Positions 12,715 through 27,700 of a DNA stretch of 64,000 bases are shown here, one piece after another. Position numbers and translations under genes: made by a program. The notes below the pieces were generated by a model. The model was not told the DNA's origin and did not search any database. It saw nothing but the letters and a program-made list of their open reading frames with translations. How positions within the stretch are numbered: position 1 is the stretch's first letter; the number at the start of each line of letters is the position of its first letter. Source of the stretch: Trogon surrucura (taxonomy: Eukaryota > Chordata > Aves > Trogoniformes > Trogonidae); NCBI GenBank assembly GCA_020746105.1, contig CM036636.1, positions 496,001-560,000 on the forward strand, given 5' to 3'.

Positions 12715-15700
12715 CTGCTCAGTGGGACACAGGGTGCAGCCCGGTTAGAAACCCGCGCCGCTGGGAGATCCCGCCAGCCAGCAGACACCCGCAGCCCCGC
12801 CGGGACGGCTCCTCGGGCAGAGACGTTCTCCGGAATTCACAGGGATCAGGGAGGGAGAAACTGAGCAGCGTGGGCCAATTTGCCGACGCTTCCTTTCGAT
12901 CCCTGTCATTCTGGAGAAGATACATGGACACAGCTCAGCGCCCGAGCCAGAAACCGTCCCAAGGCAGACGGAGGAATCCTCCCAGCGAGCTCACTAGAAA
13001 ACTTCTCCAGGAAACACCACCTTGGTGTCAGCATAACTTCATTACTAACAGAGATCTGAAAGCTTTTGCAATTCCCTTCTTTTCCAAGTGACTTTTGAGG
13101 GGTCGGGCACAAGCACAAACGGTATTTTAGTTCTGCTTTCAGACCCGTGGAGTTTCAGGACCAGGTGGTGAAGCTTTTTCTCACCACTAACATGGAAAGG
13201 AAACTGAAAAAAGTCTCTGCTGAGAGCGCTGGAAAGCCCAAGCCAGGGGTTACACACCTTGTTACTCAGCGTTTCGATTTTCTCCTGGTCGAGCCGGTGT
13301 TGCCGACTGTAGGCTTCGGCTGTCAGCGACACTCTTTCCACCTCCCGATTGAGCACGCAGACGATGTTCTCAAAGGTCACCGTTTTCCTCTCGAGGGCCT
13401 CACATCTCCCCAGGAGCTCCAGGGACCTGGACAGCTCCGACTCGGAGCACAGCGAGTTGGCTGCCAGCAGCGGGGAGCTCTTCTGCGACGAGGAAAGGGC
13501 AGGAAGGGGCTTGAGGTCTCCAGAGCCAGCCTTGAGGCTGAGCACAAAGCTCAGCAGCATGTAGAGATGCTCTGCCAAACACTTGCTTTCGTGTTCTAGC
13601 AGCTTTTCATTCTCCACCTACAGGAAGAGAAACACATCCCCCATTCAGCAAGCTCAGTCCACGCCGTCACCATCCACAGAACAAATCCCTTCTCTTGAGG
13701 TCACAAAGTCAGCTTTAAATTGTAGAAGGGGAAAACCCAAAGAAAGATAGTTTAAAACAATGTTCTGAGGGTGGGGGTTTTTCTTTTTTTCTTTGCTTGT
13801 GCTTCAGATCCCAATGCTGGCTGCTGCCCTCACTGCTCTACCCTGTCCTCCTGCATCACTGCCCCAAGGGCTCTGTCAGATGTCCTTAACCACAGCACGG
13901 GGCCAAGCCTCACACAATCCCCCCAGGGAGGGATTTATATGAACATCACCCAGCAGGAGCTGGGAAAACTACATCTCATGGAGAAATAGCAGCCTGGCCT
14001 CAGTTCTGTGCTTACGGCTGAGAGCAGCATAACCCCCAGAGGCTCAAGGCACTCGGGGGGCTCCTCCGGGAGGAAGAAGTTTCCTTCCCCGCGACGTTCA
14101 TTCTCTGGATGCCCAAACTCTGGCGAGTAGATGACAACAAGCTCCGTTTGTAAAGGGTTTGAAACACCACCTGGTTCAAATATCCGAATGAAAACACCTG
14201 TGACAGTTTGGGTGACAGCACTTAGTGGGATAACTCTACCACTCGAACTGAAAACTGAAAATCCCAAGATGAACAACAACAGGTGAGCCCTTACCACCTC
14301 AGTGCATCCAACCACCTCAAATCTGCAAGGCACTTTAGATCTGCCACAGGTCTTCACGTGGTCCCGAAACTGCAGAGGAGGGAAGGAAGGCAATGTTAGA
14401 TCATCCGTGTCCCCTGCAGGCCCCTTGCCACCTCACCGATGTCCAGGAAACCAAACACGATCCCAAGAACGACCGAAGCCACCACCAGCTGCCAAATCCG
14501 GGCGCTGCCTACCACGAGGTGTGGCTTTCACTGTAACATAAACCCACGGCACTGATGCCTGGGAGGAAGTTTTATTGCTCTTTCTCCTCACAGCTGGGAG
14601 GTCTCACTTCTCACCTGCCTGTGCAAGAGAGAACCAAGCGAGTGGCACAGGGCGCGCGTGGCGGATGCTGAGCAACGAGCGCCGCTGAGGAGGGAGCAAG
14701 GGGAGGTGCAGGGAGCGACTCCGTGTCACAGAAAGTCATTTCACCTGACCCTGGCTGGGACGTGCCACAGCTCGGTGTTTACTTCCAGCTAAGCGTTGCA
14801 AACAGGAAAACAAGAAGCCTGCAGAGTGCTTATAGTGATCCTTGCAGGTCCCCGTTCGAGGGAAGACACTCTCCCGGGGCCGGCGTCCCCCCTCGGGGTG
14901 CCGCGGGTGCCGCGTCTCTGCCGGGAGCTGCCGTGCAGAGCCAAGGCTGAGGGTGGGTTTTTGGGCAGTGCCTCCGAGCCCCCAGCCACCGGCATGACTC
15001 CACTGGGTTCCCACACGGTGCGTGATTAATGCTAACGAGCAGCGGCACATTATCATCTTGTTTTCGACAGAGCGCTCGCCATCGGAGACCGGCGCTCTGT
15101 TCTGAACAAGCACCATCTTCCACGTTCAACACCTACGGCTGCTACAACAGATGTCGATTAAAACTGCTTTTAGACCACTTTTTGAAATAAAAAAAAGCAC
15201 TTCTAGATCCATCTGGCTGGCTCCGTGAGTCAGGTTCCTCAGAGTTGGCTGCAGCCAACCACCAAAAGTTTGGGGAGAGGCAGAGGCTGTCATAAATGAT
15301 GGATCACCTACAGGAATCCTACCAGCCCATCCCTGCTGCGGCAGAGGATCTCCAGCCTCCAGGTCCACACCCCGAGACTCTGCTGTGCTCCCCCTTTACA
15401 AGCACTCTTTGCTCATCCTTTCGATGCTCCTGTCCCCCTCACCTGGTAACAAGGGGCTTTTGCAGCTGCACCCCTGAAAATCTTTGCCCACAGCAGGCAG
15501 GACGGTTTCAGCTGAGCGTGCTTTTTGAAGACGTTTCCTAAAACTTTGATTTTCCAGACTTTGAGCCTCTCCCCAGCAGCTAGCAGCATGGACTTCCTAT
15601 GGACACGGATTCCATTACGCGATTAATTGGAAATAATTCTACAACTCTCTACAACTACCTGAAAGGAAGGTGTAGCGAGGTGGGTGTTAGTGTCTCCTCC

Positions 15701-18700
15701 CAAGTTACTAATGACAGGACAAAAGGAAATGGCCCCAAGTTGCACCAGGGCAGGTTTATATTAGATATCTGGAAAAATGTCTTTACTGAAAGAGTTGTGA
15801 GGGATTGGAACAGGCTGTTCAGGGCAGTGGTGGAGGTGCCAGCCTTGGACGTGTTCAAAAACTGTGTAGACGTGGTGCTTCAGGACATGGTTTAGTGGTC
15901 ATGACCGTGTTGGTTTGACAGTTGGACTTGATCTTAGAGCTCTTTCCAACCTTAATGATCCTACAATCCTACGATTTGCTGGAGGCGGGCTCCCGTTCCA
16001 TAACGTCAGCAGTGGTTGTCGTAGCTTCGTAGGACACAAGTGCCCTTCACACCCATGAGCACGCTCTTCCCACAGCGGCTCCGCGCCCAAACCCCGCGCA
16101 GAGGGAGGCGGCACCGACGCGAACCCACGAGTGCCGATGAGTCACGTTCACTCCCACCTGAGCGGTGTCTTACGGAAAGGTCATTTCTGTGCCAACAGCT
16201 GCCACTTCACTGTTCTCCCACTCCACTTCCTACAAGCCGGGGTTCCCCTCCCGGCTCCAGGAGAGCCGGCGTCAGCCTGGCAGGACCCCCAACACCCCGG
16301 CGGGATGGACGGGTACCTTCTCCCTCGGAATCTTCTTCCCACAGCCTTCGCACGTCAGCGGAAATTCAGGGCAGACTTCGTCGTGAGCCTGTGAAAGAAT
16401 CAACAGGAGAGTATTTGGTCCGCTCTGTAAAAGCTCCGAGCAGGTCGGGGGATCAGTACAACTCAACAGGGGTAGTTTTACACTTCAAGAAAAGGAGAGC
16501 GCCCTATCCTACAAACCCACACTCACATCTGGGTCACGCTGACAGTTCCATGTGCTGACACAGCTCCCGGCTACCAGAGTCTTGGGTGCCTGGGTAGCCT
16601 CAGCCTCACCTAAAAAGCTGCTACAATCATTTTTCCAAAAACTCAAATTATTGCTTTGAGGACAAGGTAATCAAGAGGAAGCTCCATTTCTGGCTCTGCC
16701 AGGGGAACACACGTTCAGGCAGGTTGAATGAAGTAAGCTTCTATCCCAGCAAGACCATCGATCTAATTTTTCCACTGCAATGGTTACCGGGCAGCCAAAG
16801 CATGAGCCCACAGCCTACCCGTCACACGCCAGGCTGAGTCGCCTGACAGCATCTCCACATTGGAATCAGAAAACCATTTTCCAAGCAGGAAGAAAAAGCC
16901 TTTTACCACCGTTTCAGCGCACACAGGCCCCAGCCCTGCAGCCGGGGCACGCGCCGTTGGTTTGGCGGCCAGAGGAGCTGATCAAATGACCGAGGCAACA
17001 CGATACGCTGTCCTCAGCAGATACTAGAGCTGGCGACACCGGCTAAATCGGGAGTGCTGGAGCGTGCCTCTGCTTTCGGTGCTATTTCCACACTGCTCAA
17101 ACCTTCTCCTCACACGCTGCCCAGCTGAAACGAGGCGCTGTAAACACCACGACCGTGGAGTTCAAAACTCAGATTAAAAGATAAACGCACTGAAGCATCC
17201 TGCCATGGCAGTCGCTGGAAAAAACCCAACAAACCAGAAGCATTTACAAAGCAGTCACCCGAAACCAGGGACTCAGAAAGCTCGGTCACATTTATTGTTT
17301 ATTAGAACAAGTTACCGTCCTGTGGGGCAGGGGGAGGAAAGTGTGCACAAACTAAAGTCCTGTTACCACATCAGAAACTGGAAAGTGAAACTCATTAGTG
17401 GCTCAGCTTTGGCTTCTTTGTTACTCTCTCCTTTTTATACTTTAAATGTGTGATCAGACAGAAAGCTGCACCCTGGAAGCGCCGAGCCGGGCTGCCTGCA
17501 CAGACACTCCTGCCGGAGGAGGAGGAGGAGGCAGGGTGCTGTCCTTCATCCCACACACTTGGAGGGGCTGAGCCCTTTCTTCTACTCCCCACCTGCCGCT
17601 CTCATGTTCTACAAACACCAGATAGCATCTCCCCCACGACCCACAGAGCGCTGGCGTAAGAACAGACGCTCTGGCTCAAGGAAGGAAACTTCGCTGCCGA
17701 GACACCTATTTTAAAGAGGGAGCATTTAAAACTCAAGGGCACGTGAAACTACCACCCCCTTGCCGCTCCCCGCCTGCTGGCGGCCGCCTTCCCTCCCCAC
17801 CCCACGATCTGACGCCCGAGACGCCCCAGCCCCGCGACGCGTGTCCGGCTTCCAGCCCCGAAAACGCGACCGGTCCGCACGCAGATCGTCTTTAAGGCAC
17901 CCACGAGCGTTATTAGCTCTAACCGGCACAGCTCCCAACCTCCAGCCAAGTATTTCTGTATAAACAGTTTCAGGTTCTTCTGGAATCCCCTGTTCCTCCC
18001 CCGAAAACGCGGGTGCCTACACGCAGACGCACCGTATCGCCACTGGAAGATACCCGCCCTGCCCAGGGGCCGTGGAGCCCAGCCCGACTCCCCCAGGAAT
18101 GGGGCAATCCTCCTGTTTACGCCTTTCCCAAGCCCGCATCCCTGGGCTTCTGCCGCACAGACCAGCACCTCTGAGGTTCAGGTGCTCCCTGCAAATATTT
18201 GAGAAACTTGGGAAAGCCGGGGCTGGGCGAGAGGCGCGTCACCGGAGCGAACCTGCCATGGAAATCACGTGTGACAGGGACAGGAGAGAGAGAACACGGC
18301 AAGACGAGAATTAAAGCGGAGCTGGAAGACAACGGTTCGGCTCAGACCTGCAGGGCTGCTCTCTGGTGTCCTCCCTGGTGAATCCAGGTTGTGAACCAAG
18401 GCCCAGACCGAGAGCAGCAATTAAATCAATTAAATCCAAACATCAACTTCCCTCCCTGAAAACAACCCCTGAGACAACCCAGCGGCAGCCTGGCCATCGT
18501 GTGCCACCACCAGAATACCCGGGAGCCCACCTCAGAGGCCAGAAAACCAGTTCCCACCACCAGCACCCCAGCCTCGGAAGGGCCAGTACCCACCCCTGCC
18601 GCACCCACAGGCCGAGCCCCCTCCTCTTCCTCGCAGGCCTGAGCAGAACTGAGTGTCTGTGCCCACACTAGGACTCCTGTACCTCGGTGTCAGCAAAGTC

Positions 18701-21700
18701 AAAAAGGAATCTGCAGTTGAGGTTTCTCTTGGGGCACTCGCGCGCAGAAGGAACAGGCAGTTCCCTTCCCGGCAGCTCATTTCAGCACAGCAAAGCGCAG
18801 GCACACGGGGAAAAGCGGGATTTGGTAACGGAGCTGATCGCAGGAGGGCACGACGACCCTTCCTAAGGAACACCGGGGCGAGCTGCTCTGCTGTGCTGGC
18901 ACCAGGACGAAAGGACAAACTGCACTTGAATCCCATCGCCGTTCCGCCTCTCGAGGCTTCGCTGAACTTGAACCGCGGAAGGGGCTGCTGCTGGAAATGA
19001 TTATCCCCGTCTCGAGGCGGTGGAGCAGGAGGTGCAGCAGCTCCCGGGCTGCCCTGCTCACAACCTGCCACACCAACACAAGTCTGCTGTCACGGAGCCC
19101 TTGCAACCCCGTGGGGAAATCTGTCAGCGCAGAACAACAGCCCCGCTGCCGGCTCCACACCACAGCTCTTTGGCTTTGGTCTCCTGGAGGACGATCTCTG
19201 AAAGCTGCTGGTCCCCTCCGAGCACGGCAACGGCAACCGGACGAAGCTGAGGGGCTCGGCAGTAGGAACAGAGGATCAAAAGGAAGGAAAATGAAGAGGA
19301 CGGTGGAGGAAATCCAGCTGCAGTGGCACAGGGCACGTGGGAGCGCTGCCCAGGCTGGGGAGGCTCAGGTCCGGCACAGCACGCCCTTGCATCTTAGCCT
19401 GGCCACGAGAAAAAAGGATGGGCCCACAGAATCGTACAGAAAATGCTGAAAACGGGTCTCCGGTGTAAAAGAGACACCTGCCTACATTTTGAGGGAAACC
19501 GAACCCCTCGCACTAAGAAGAACAAGTTGCTTTGTGCACCTCTGCCAGGTTCTGGAGCCTCCGAGATGGGAACGTGCCACACAGGGCGGGTACACGGGGA
19601 CATCCTGCTCCTCTGAAGTCAACACAGCCTTCCGTGCTGCAGCTCCTCCTCACCCAGTGAGTCCTAAGGTTGGTTTTAAGCCTCTAACTTTACTTTTCCC
19701 CACATGGTTGGGCTGGACTAACCACACACACGGTCCTTGCACTATGGCACGGAGCCCAGCAACACCGGGCTGGAAAGCGGGAGCCCAGTCTGTAATTCCC
19801 ACACCAACTGGGAACGGGAACTTTGCGAGACCTCCCACCAGCTGGTGCCAGACACGAATTGCTCCCTTTGCTGGGACACGCTGGTGACAGCAGTCCAAGA
19901 AAGTTCCCTTGGCATCACACATAACTAAACTTCAAAGGAAGTGCCAAAACCAAAGACGAAGCTCCCATCAGCAACCGCTTGTGGGTTTTAGCGGGCGCGC
20001 GGCGGCAGCGACGGCACGAGAAGCCAGCACCACCTTCGCTCCGCTGCTGCTGCCGTGGCGTCCGCCCGGGCTGAGGACAAAAACCGGCAGAAGAGATGGA
20101 TGTCGGGGCCTGCCCAGCACCTCACTCACACCTCCTGTTTCCAGCATTCGACGGGTTTGCTCATCAGCTTGTAGGGCTGATTAGACAGACATTTGATTTG
20201 GGGTTTATGGGTAGAGGGACATCAAGACAGCATTTCATGCACTGAAGACACGTGCGAATGCAAGGGGCAGCTGTGAAGGCTGAAGGTACAAGGAGCATTT
20301 GAAAGCAGCGGCAGGTTTTCTGCCATCTCCTAAACCAGACCCTGCCTTTCCCTGGTGGCTTTGAGCTACATGAGCACGAGGTAGCGGCACACTCCAGGAT
20401 GCTTCTTCTAAATCCCTCCAGCAGCTCAGAGGAATGATTTTCCTAGGGAGACTCCAGCCTGAAACAGAGCAGGGCTGGACCCCCGGAACATTTTAGATAA
20501 GCTGAGTCTGACCCTGATCCAGCCCGGGCCAGCCGCAGCCCACACGCTGCTGTCCCCCCGCCACGCACGTGGCCAGCTGCCATGTGAAAACAAAGAGACT
20601 AAACGTGGTTGCCAAGGAAATTAAAAATCATGGCGTTGGACTACATCGAGCCTCCGTCAACATGCCTGACATGAAAGGGAGGTTCAAAGCAGTCAGGAAC
20701 ATCCGATGGGAGATAACTCCGCAGGCCTTCTAGGCTACAATTAACAGTTACGGTCACGGTCATGTGAAAAAGGCCCGAGATCTGCTGTTCACATCTAAGA
20801 AGGTCACTGCTCAAGAACAACCTGCCACCAACTCAGCCACTCCACCACACCAACAACACCAGGCGCCAGCACCTGGGTCGCGATGATCTAAATTCACCTC
20901 CAACAGCTCCTCCCAGAAGCCGGCCACCGTCACCAGCTGTCGGAGACTCTGCCGTGCCGACGGCTGTGCTACGCTGTGCACCCAAAGTGCTGCCCGTGCA
21001 GAGCAGGTCGCGCAACACCCTCCCGAGAGGTCTCCCTCCCTTCCAGCAGCACCTTCACCAGCACGTGAAGCTTCACCTTCATTGCTCAGCATAAAAGGAG
21101 TAGCTCAGGGTTCCGCCTCTGCCTGACCTTCCCGTGGGAAGGGTTGACGCCGGCCGACCTCCGCGAGCGGCAGAGGGAGGGCAGGGGCAAGGCAGCTCCT
21201 TCGCCTCGGGAGGCGTGGGACGTGAAGAGAAGGGCTGTTACAGCACGAGGCCAAGAATTCCGCCGGGACCCCGAAAAGGGGAGACAAGACCAATGCCACA
21301 ACTGGGACGGGTGTGCTTCACGTGCTGCAGAAGCCGAGCCGGTCGTGAGCTGCTTGATTTCGAACGTGGTTTCTCTCAGCCATCTGAAGAGCTGGAAGTG
21401 CCCAGGGGCGGGCGGGCGATCGCGGCTCGGGCTGCTGCCAGACACCCGGAGCCCCAGGACCATCTCCCTGGGCGCGAACGGCTGCCCCACAGCCCCCAGA
21501 GCCGCTCTCACGCAAAGGGGTTTCATCACGGCTTCCAAGGGACACACTGCAACCCAGCCCGGCTTCAAAGCTCGCGACTCGGAGTTTCTCGTTGGCAGAT
21601 GGCAAATCTGTTAATTAGGCGGGCAGCCACAAGGAGGCTGAGTCGTTTTTAGAAGCGAAGAGCAGACCCTCTAGAGCCGGGGCTTTCCAACCCCCTCCCA

Positions 21701-24700
21701 CGCGTGCTCCCCGGCACTCCCCGTGGCTTACCTCCCACCGCGGGTTGCGATGGGAAACTGCCTCGTGTCTGGGCAGCCAGCTATAGAAACTCTACTTCAA
21801 GGACTGTAAAAGGGAGGCAGGGTTTTGTTTGGGGACCTCAGCTGCAGCTCTGGAAGGTAAAGGTGTATCAAACTCCTTTTTTCCAAAGCAGGAGGTCCTT
21901 CTGGTCACCTACGAGTCAGAGATCCTCCCACGAGAAAGCGATCCGGTCCTGGGGACAAACTGCTGATCAGACCAGAGCCGGCTGCAAACTGCACTTCAAC
22001 ACCACACCAAGCCAAAACTTTCAGAAACAGACAACAAATGCTGCACCTGGTTTCAAAAGGAAGGCCGGCCGCCCTGCTGCAGCATCACCAAGTGGACTTG
22101 CCACATGCAGACAGCACCACTACAAACCACTCACAAGCAGGCTCTGGAGGCAGCAGGAGCCGGGCAAAGGACCAGCAGCTCTTGTTCTAAGCAACGGGCA
22201 AAAGCCTCAAGAAGAAGTTCACGGCCTAAGCTGAAAATCGCCACCAAAAATTTTCTGGCCATTCCTGGGACACAGCTGGAGAGGCCGGGGGTGAGATGGC
22301 GAAGCACTACAGGGCAGGAGGAGCCCCTGGCAGAGCTTCTCCAGCAGCTCCCAGCAGGAACACTGGGCAAGGGACTGCCCAGTCACCTTGTCCTCCTGGC
22401 CCTGGGAAGCCATATAGCCCAGAAGGGGATGTGGACATATTCTCCAACATCACCGGGTTGGGAGTAAAAGCACCGAAATTCTGAGTTTCGCACCTTCCAC
22501 GGCCTCCCAGGCTTCGGTTAAAGTGAAATCTGCCAAACCAGAGTGACCACTGGCTAGAAGGGAAACACGTCCCCTCCGGTTTGGATTAGGGCACATTATG
22601 ACCACAGATCACAGCCACCCGTCCTCTTTAGCTGAGCTCATCTGCCTTCCTTAGAAAACCCCCTCCCTACTTAAGTTTAAATACTGCTGCCGGGATTAAG
22701 CTTAAAATTCCATCCTCCTTCCAAAATGTTGATGATTCCATTTCCCAACGTCTCAAATAACTCTGCATCTCCCGAGACGAACAGGTCGTGGTTAAAAGGC
22801 CACCTGCAAGTCAGGGATGCCCCCATAAGAAAGTGGGTAACAAAAGGAAATGCCGCGGCACCACGTGAAAACCCCTCGCAGCCCCCTCCTCCCATCCCAA
22901 CCCTGACGGGGGGGCGCAGAAAAGGAGCTGGTGGTGTGAAAAGCATAAATAAAAGGTACGTGAGAACTGAAAACATGTTGATAAAACAGAAGAGAGACGT
23001 CAGCGACTGGGGCTACTATAAGGCAAAAAAAGAAATGCTCTGGTGCTGACAAGCACAAACTGCCTGGACACCACAGAGCACATTTTCTCGGTCTTGCCTT
23101 TCGCTCTGTCAGGTTAGTTTTAGTTTCTGCAGCTCCCCTCAGACTTTCCACCTCAATCTAAGGGCTCCTGTCCACAGCCTGCTCTTCTGTAGGGACAGTT
23201 CAGGCAGACTCATCAGGACACCCTACACATAAAGAGGTTACTGGTTAAAAGGAAAAACCCTCCAGCCCCAACAACAAACTGCTTTATCCAAGTGCTGCTA
23301 AATACTTATGATTTGCACAGAGTCCGAAAAAGCCTTTATAAAGCCAGACGTGTGCTAAGCACTTAAGTATTTCACAAGCTTCACACAGCTTTCAGCAGAA
23401 GTGCAAGTCATGTCCAAGCAGATTGCATTCTTTCAGTTTTGGATGTCCCTCTGAGACCTGAACTGTGATCTGCCTGAACAGAAAGCAAAACTGAAATCAG
23501 CTTCATTAAATTTTTTTGAGCTTGAAGAGCTTCTCAGCTGCAGAACATTTTTTTTATCCCTGTTCGTGCCCTGATAAGATTAGCAAATCAGAAGCGCCGG
23601 TATCTCTTGATTTGTAAGTGGATAGCAGCCGAGCCAGCCCCTCTCGGTACGAACACAGGGTTTTTAAATTAGCAAACGATGAATTCGCTCTCTGGGACTT
23701 TCCATGTCCTGTCGGAAATAGCACAGCAAAAGGGACTTTCCACAGCGGGAGCGCTGAGCTGCTGCAGGACGTTACGCACGCCGCTGGCTCCCAGCGCAGC
23801 CGTAACTGCACGGGGCAAACGCGACTGAACCGAGAAGCCGACCTGCAAGGAGGCTTTACCTTTAGTCAGAGAATCACAGAATGATTTGGGTTGGAAGGCA
23901 CCTCAAAGATCAGCCAGTTCCAACCCCCCTGCCACCAGGGACACCTCCCATCAGATCAGGTTGCTCAAGGCTCTGTCCAACCCGGCGTTGGGCACTTCCA
24001 CGGCTGGGGCATCCACAGCCTCCCTGGGCAACCTGTGCCAGTGCCTCACCACCCTCAGGGTAAAGAAATTCTTCCTTAGATCTAGTCTAAACCCAGCTTC
24101 CACCCATTGCCCCTCAGCCCATCACTACAGGCCCTTGTCAAAAGTCCCTCCCCAGCCTTCCTGCAGCCCCTTCAGGCACTGTCAGGTCTCCCCAGAGCCT
24201 TCTCTTCTCCAGCCTGAACAGCCCCAACTCTCTCAGCCTGTCCTCAGAGCAGAGGTGTTCTCTGACCACCTTGGTAGCCCTCCTCTGGACTCACTCCAAC
24301 AGGGTCCACGGGACGAAGAGAGTCTCTGGGCTAACGCGGTCATTTGACGCCTCCTCCCACCAGCCCCTGCTCCTAAACCCCAGCCAGGGCCCAGCAAACA
24401 CCCCGGCTCTTGGGCAGGCAGCTGGGAGGAGAGGTAACACTGGGAGATGTTGCCTTCTCCCACCAGTTCCCAGGAAAGAATCAGCTTCTCCCGAGAAGGC
24501 ACAAAACCCCCTCTCACCCCCGCCAGGCTGAGCACCCCCCACGGCGTGCAGGGGCGGCAAGCTCGATCCTGAGACGAAGCAACCGGTGCCGCTCGGAATC
24601 ACCGCTCCCCTCCCATCACCCAAACCCATCCCGAGCCGAACAAAAACCGCCACAGCCAGGTCAGTGCTGCGGCCCAAGGACTCCAGAGCCACACCTCTGC

Positions 24701-27700
24701 AAAACTTAAGCCTGCTTTAGCAGAACACCTAACGGGACCTCTCGATGATCAGGTGGAGAACAACAGAAGAGGCACGGCCTGATCCGTCCAGACGCAGCCA
24801 TGCAGAGCCCAGAGCATCACACGCGCCTCCAGCCCCGCAAGAGGACGGACTGATCCCAGGACCGATCCCTCCTTGCCCCTTTGAACTTCTCGTGCAGGTT
24901 CTGGCCAGACTCAAACCCGCCTTCAAACACTCGTAAGGCCACACAGGGAGGACCTTGGGTAGCTGGTGATTCTTGCTGAGCTCTGCTGGAACTCTTTAAG
25001 ATCATGTTTTTTAAACCCAGGAGTAAAAGCCTAGAAGACCTCACCAGTCACAGCGCAACCAACAGTGTTGGAAGCTGCTGGCAAACATAATCCATTCAGT
25101 CTGATGGAGATGAGCTACAATCACCATTTGTGAACAGTGCAGAGGGCATCGAACTTCTGGTCAGTGGTCACCAGCAGAAATTAAAATGAAAGCATGGGTC
25201 AAGCAATCCACAGGCACCGAGAGCACAGTTTGAGCCTGGAACCTCAGGGAAAACACGCCGTACCCTGAAATGCAGTTCTGAAGCTCTCACTGCTGTATCA
25301 GCATTAAGCTTTTAACCTGACATCTTTTTCAGTTGTACATCCACACTGTTACGGATCTGCAGCTGAGGGTTTCACAGCAGAAGAACCACTGAGCACCCAA
25401 CATGCCCTCATCTTTTGGGACGAACTTTTAGCACCAAGAAGCGGAAGGTTCCAGGCAGCAGGACAAGGAAGCAGAGGTGCAGCAGCATCTTGCTGTGAAG
25501 GGGCTCAGCAAGCCAGGCAGAAAACTCCAGCATGATCCCCCGCACCATTTCTTCCTGCTGCCGTTGTGAAGAGAATCCAAACAGCCCAGAGAGACCGAGG
25601 TGACACCTTCTCCTGACACATGTCTCGGTCACTACCAAGGCTCCATGAACCAACAGGCTGCAATCTTCACGCAGGGCAAGCATTAGAGGGGAATAAAACT
25701 CATTCCTCTTATCTCAGCCTCCCCATGGTTCTTCCATTCTGAGAGGGATGACAAAAGTGTCCTTCAGGAGCACCAGAGCTTCACAGGTCAGTGCGCGTTC
25801 ACGACTAACTCCCAACGCATTTTAATGCCGCAAATTGCCGCAGACTTGACTCGCTGGAAAACACAGAGTCCACGGCCATCCTCAGCAAGAACACGCTTCT
25901 TGGTACACGTGCTAAGGACCAAATGCCCAAGGCCACATTAAAAGACTGGATGAAAGAGCTGGTGGGCAACCTGAGACGAGCACGGCTGGAAAAACCATCC
26001 TGCCCAGCCGGCTGGTGGCCCAGAAGAGTGACAAGTGACCAGGCAGTGACCAGTCCCACGGCCCTGGTGGCCACAGGAACAGGATGGTGGCCTGGCCGCT
26101 TTCCCCAGGCTCACAGGTCTGCAGGAGGTTTTCGGTTCACGTAACACAGAGAACTTCACAGCACGGCACAGCACGCTTCCTTGACAGCTCACTTGTCTTT
26201 CAACACAAAAAGGAGCTGGAGATAAGAGGGGCGGGTTTCCACGTGGAAGGGACGTGCTTGGTGATCACGAGTGAACCTGGAATCGTTTCGGTTCAGGCCG
26301 TGCCCTCGGCAGGGCCCACAAACCTGGCTCAACCGAGAAACCTCTGAAGTTCAGGGAGCTGACAGCTCCCACCACCACCACCAGCGGGCAAGGAAAACCC
26401 CCTCAGCCTTCCCCAAACACGGAGGAAAGAAAAAGGAGGCAGACCTCGAAAGCCTCGCTTTGATCTTTACCTCGTATTCTTTAATAGTCCCCTTCCAGGT
26501 GCAGCCGCTGTTGATGCACACAGCAGGCAGGCTCTCCACCTCCCGTCGAGCCGCGTTGTCCGGGAAAGCCTAAAATGGAAAAAAAACCAAGCAGGCCTCA
26601 AATATTTCTGAGGGGTTGAAGTTTTAGGCCAGTCCCTCAACTCTTTCTTAAGCCTTTATTAAGGCTCCTCCCTGGCCAGTTGCCACATCCCATCCTCAGA
26701 GGTGTGCTAATGGCAAACAAATCATTATTTCAGCGTTTAAGTAGGCCACCACTGTAAGAACATGACCTGGATTTTAGAAACTGCGGAGTCCACCACGTTA
26801 ATCGTAACTCTCACTGCTGGAGAAAATGCTTCCTAGAAGTAAGGGATTCTCAGAGCTTCTGTTTTAAACTAGAAGGGGCGTTAACAACCTCAGCAAGCCG
26901 CTTCATTTTGTAAAATGCATTTTTGCTTACCGAGCTCGTTTCCAGAATAGAAATCCCTTCTTCGTATATTCCTTCCTGAATACAGCTGGCACACTTCTGA
27001 GGTCCAGCACTGTCAGACAGAAAAATAATCATCAAACGCAACAAGAAGAGACCAATTTATGATTTAACAATAAAGCGATTTCTGGTAAACTTCACAAAAC
27101 TCTATAAAACCAAAGCATCTTCTTATTTTTTTTAAAAAATGAGCTTGCTCAACGCGGTGTTTTAAAAATAAGTTGTCCATTTCTGATTATTTTTTTTTTT
27201 TCATATCCTCACTGACCATTCCATTCAACTTCCCTCACTTAAAGGCAAGAGTGAGACAGGACACAAGGAAACTATTCCGGAAGCCAGCACGTGCTTAAAT
27301 TTCCTCGCATTTTGGCACAACAACCGTACGAGGAATTTTAAGAGCGGGTTCCTTCGGTAGCTGCAATGGCGACTGGAGGAGATGGGTGATCCACCTCAAC
27401 TGCCACCCGAATGCAAAAACAATCCAGGAGATTCTGGAAGAGGGACCTTGGAAGCAACCTCTGGAGCAATAAAAGCAAGTCAGAGATGACACATTTTTTT
27501 AGAGAAGATCTGATGCTGAGCCTCAATGATTAAACACGGCTCCCTCACTGAGAAAACCCTGAAAAAAAAAGAGACATTCCTCTTCTTTTTTTTTTTTTTT
27601 GGCTTAAAAATGCCTTTTCAAGCATTTTGTCTTCAGACTGAAGGCGCAGAAGTTACCTTATGATCTTCTTCAGACAGTAGGAGCAGTAGCGATGTCCGCA

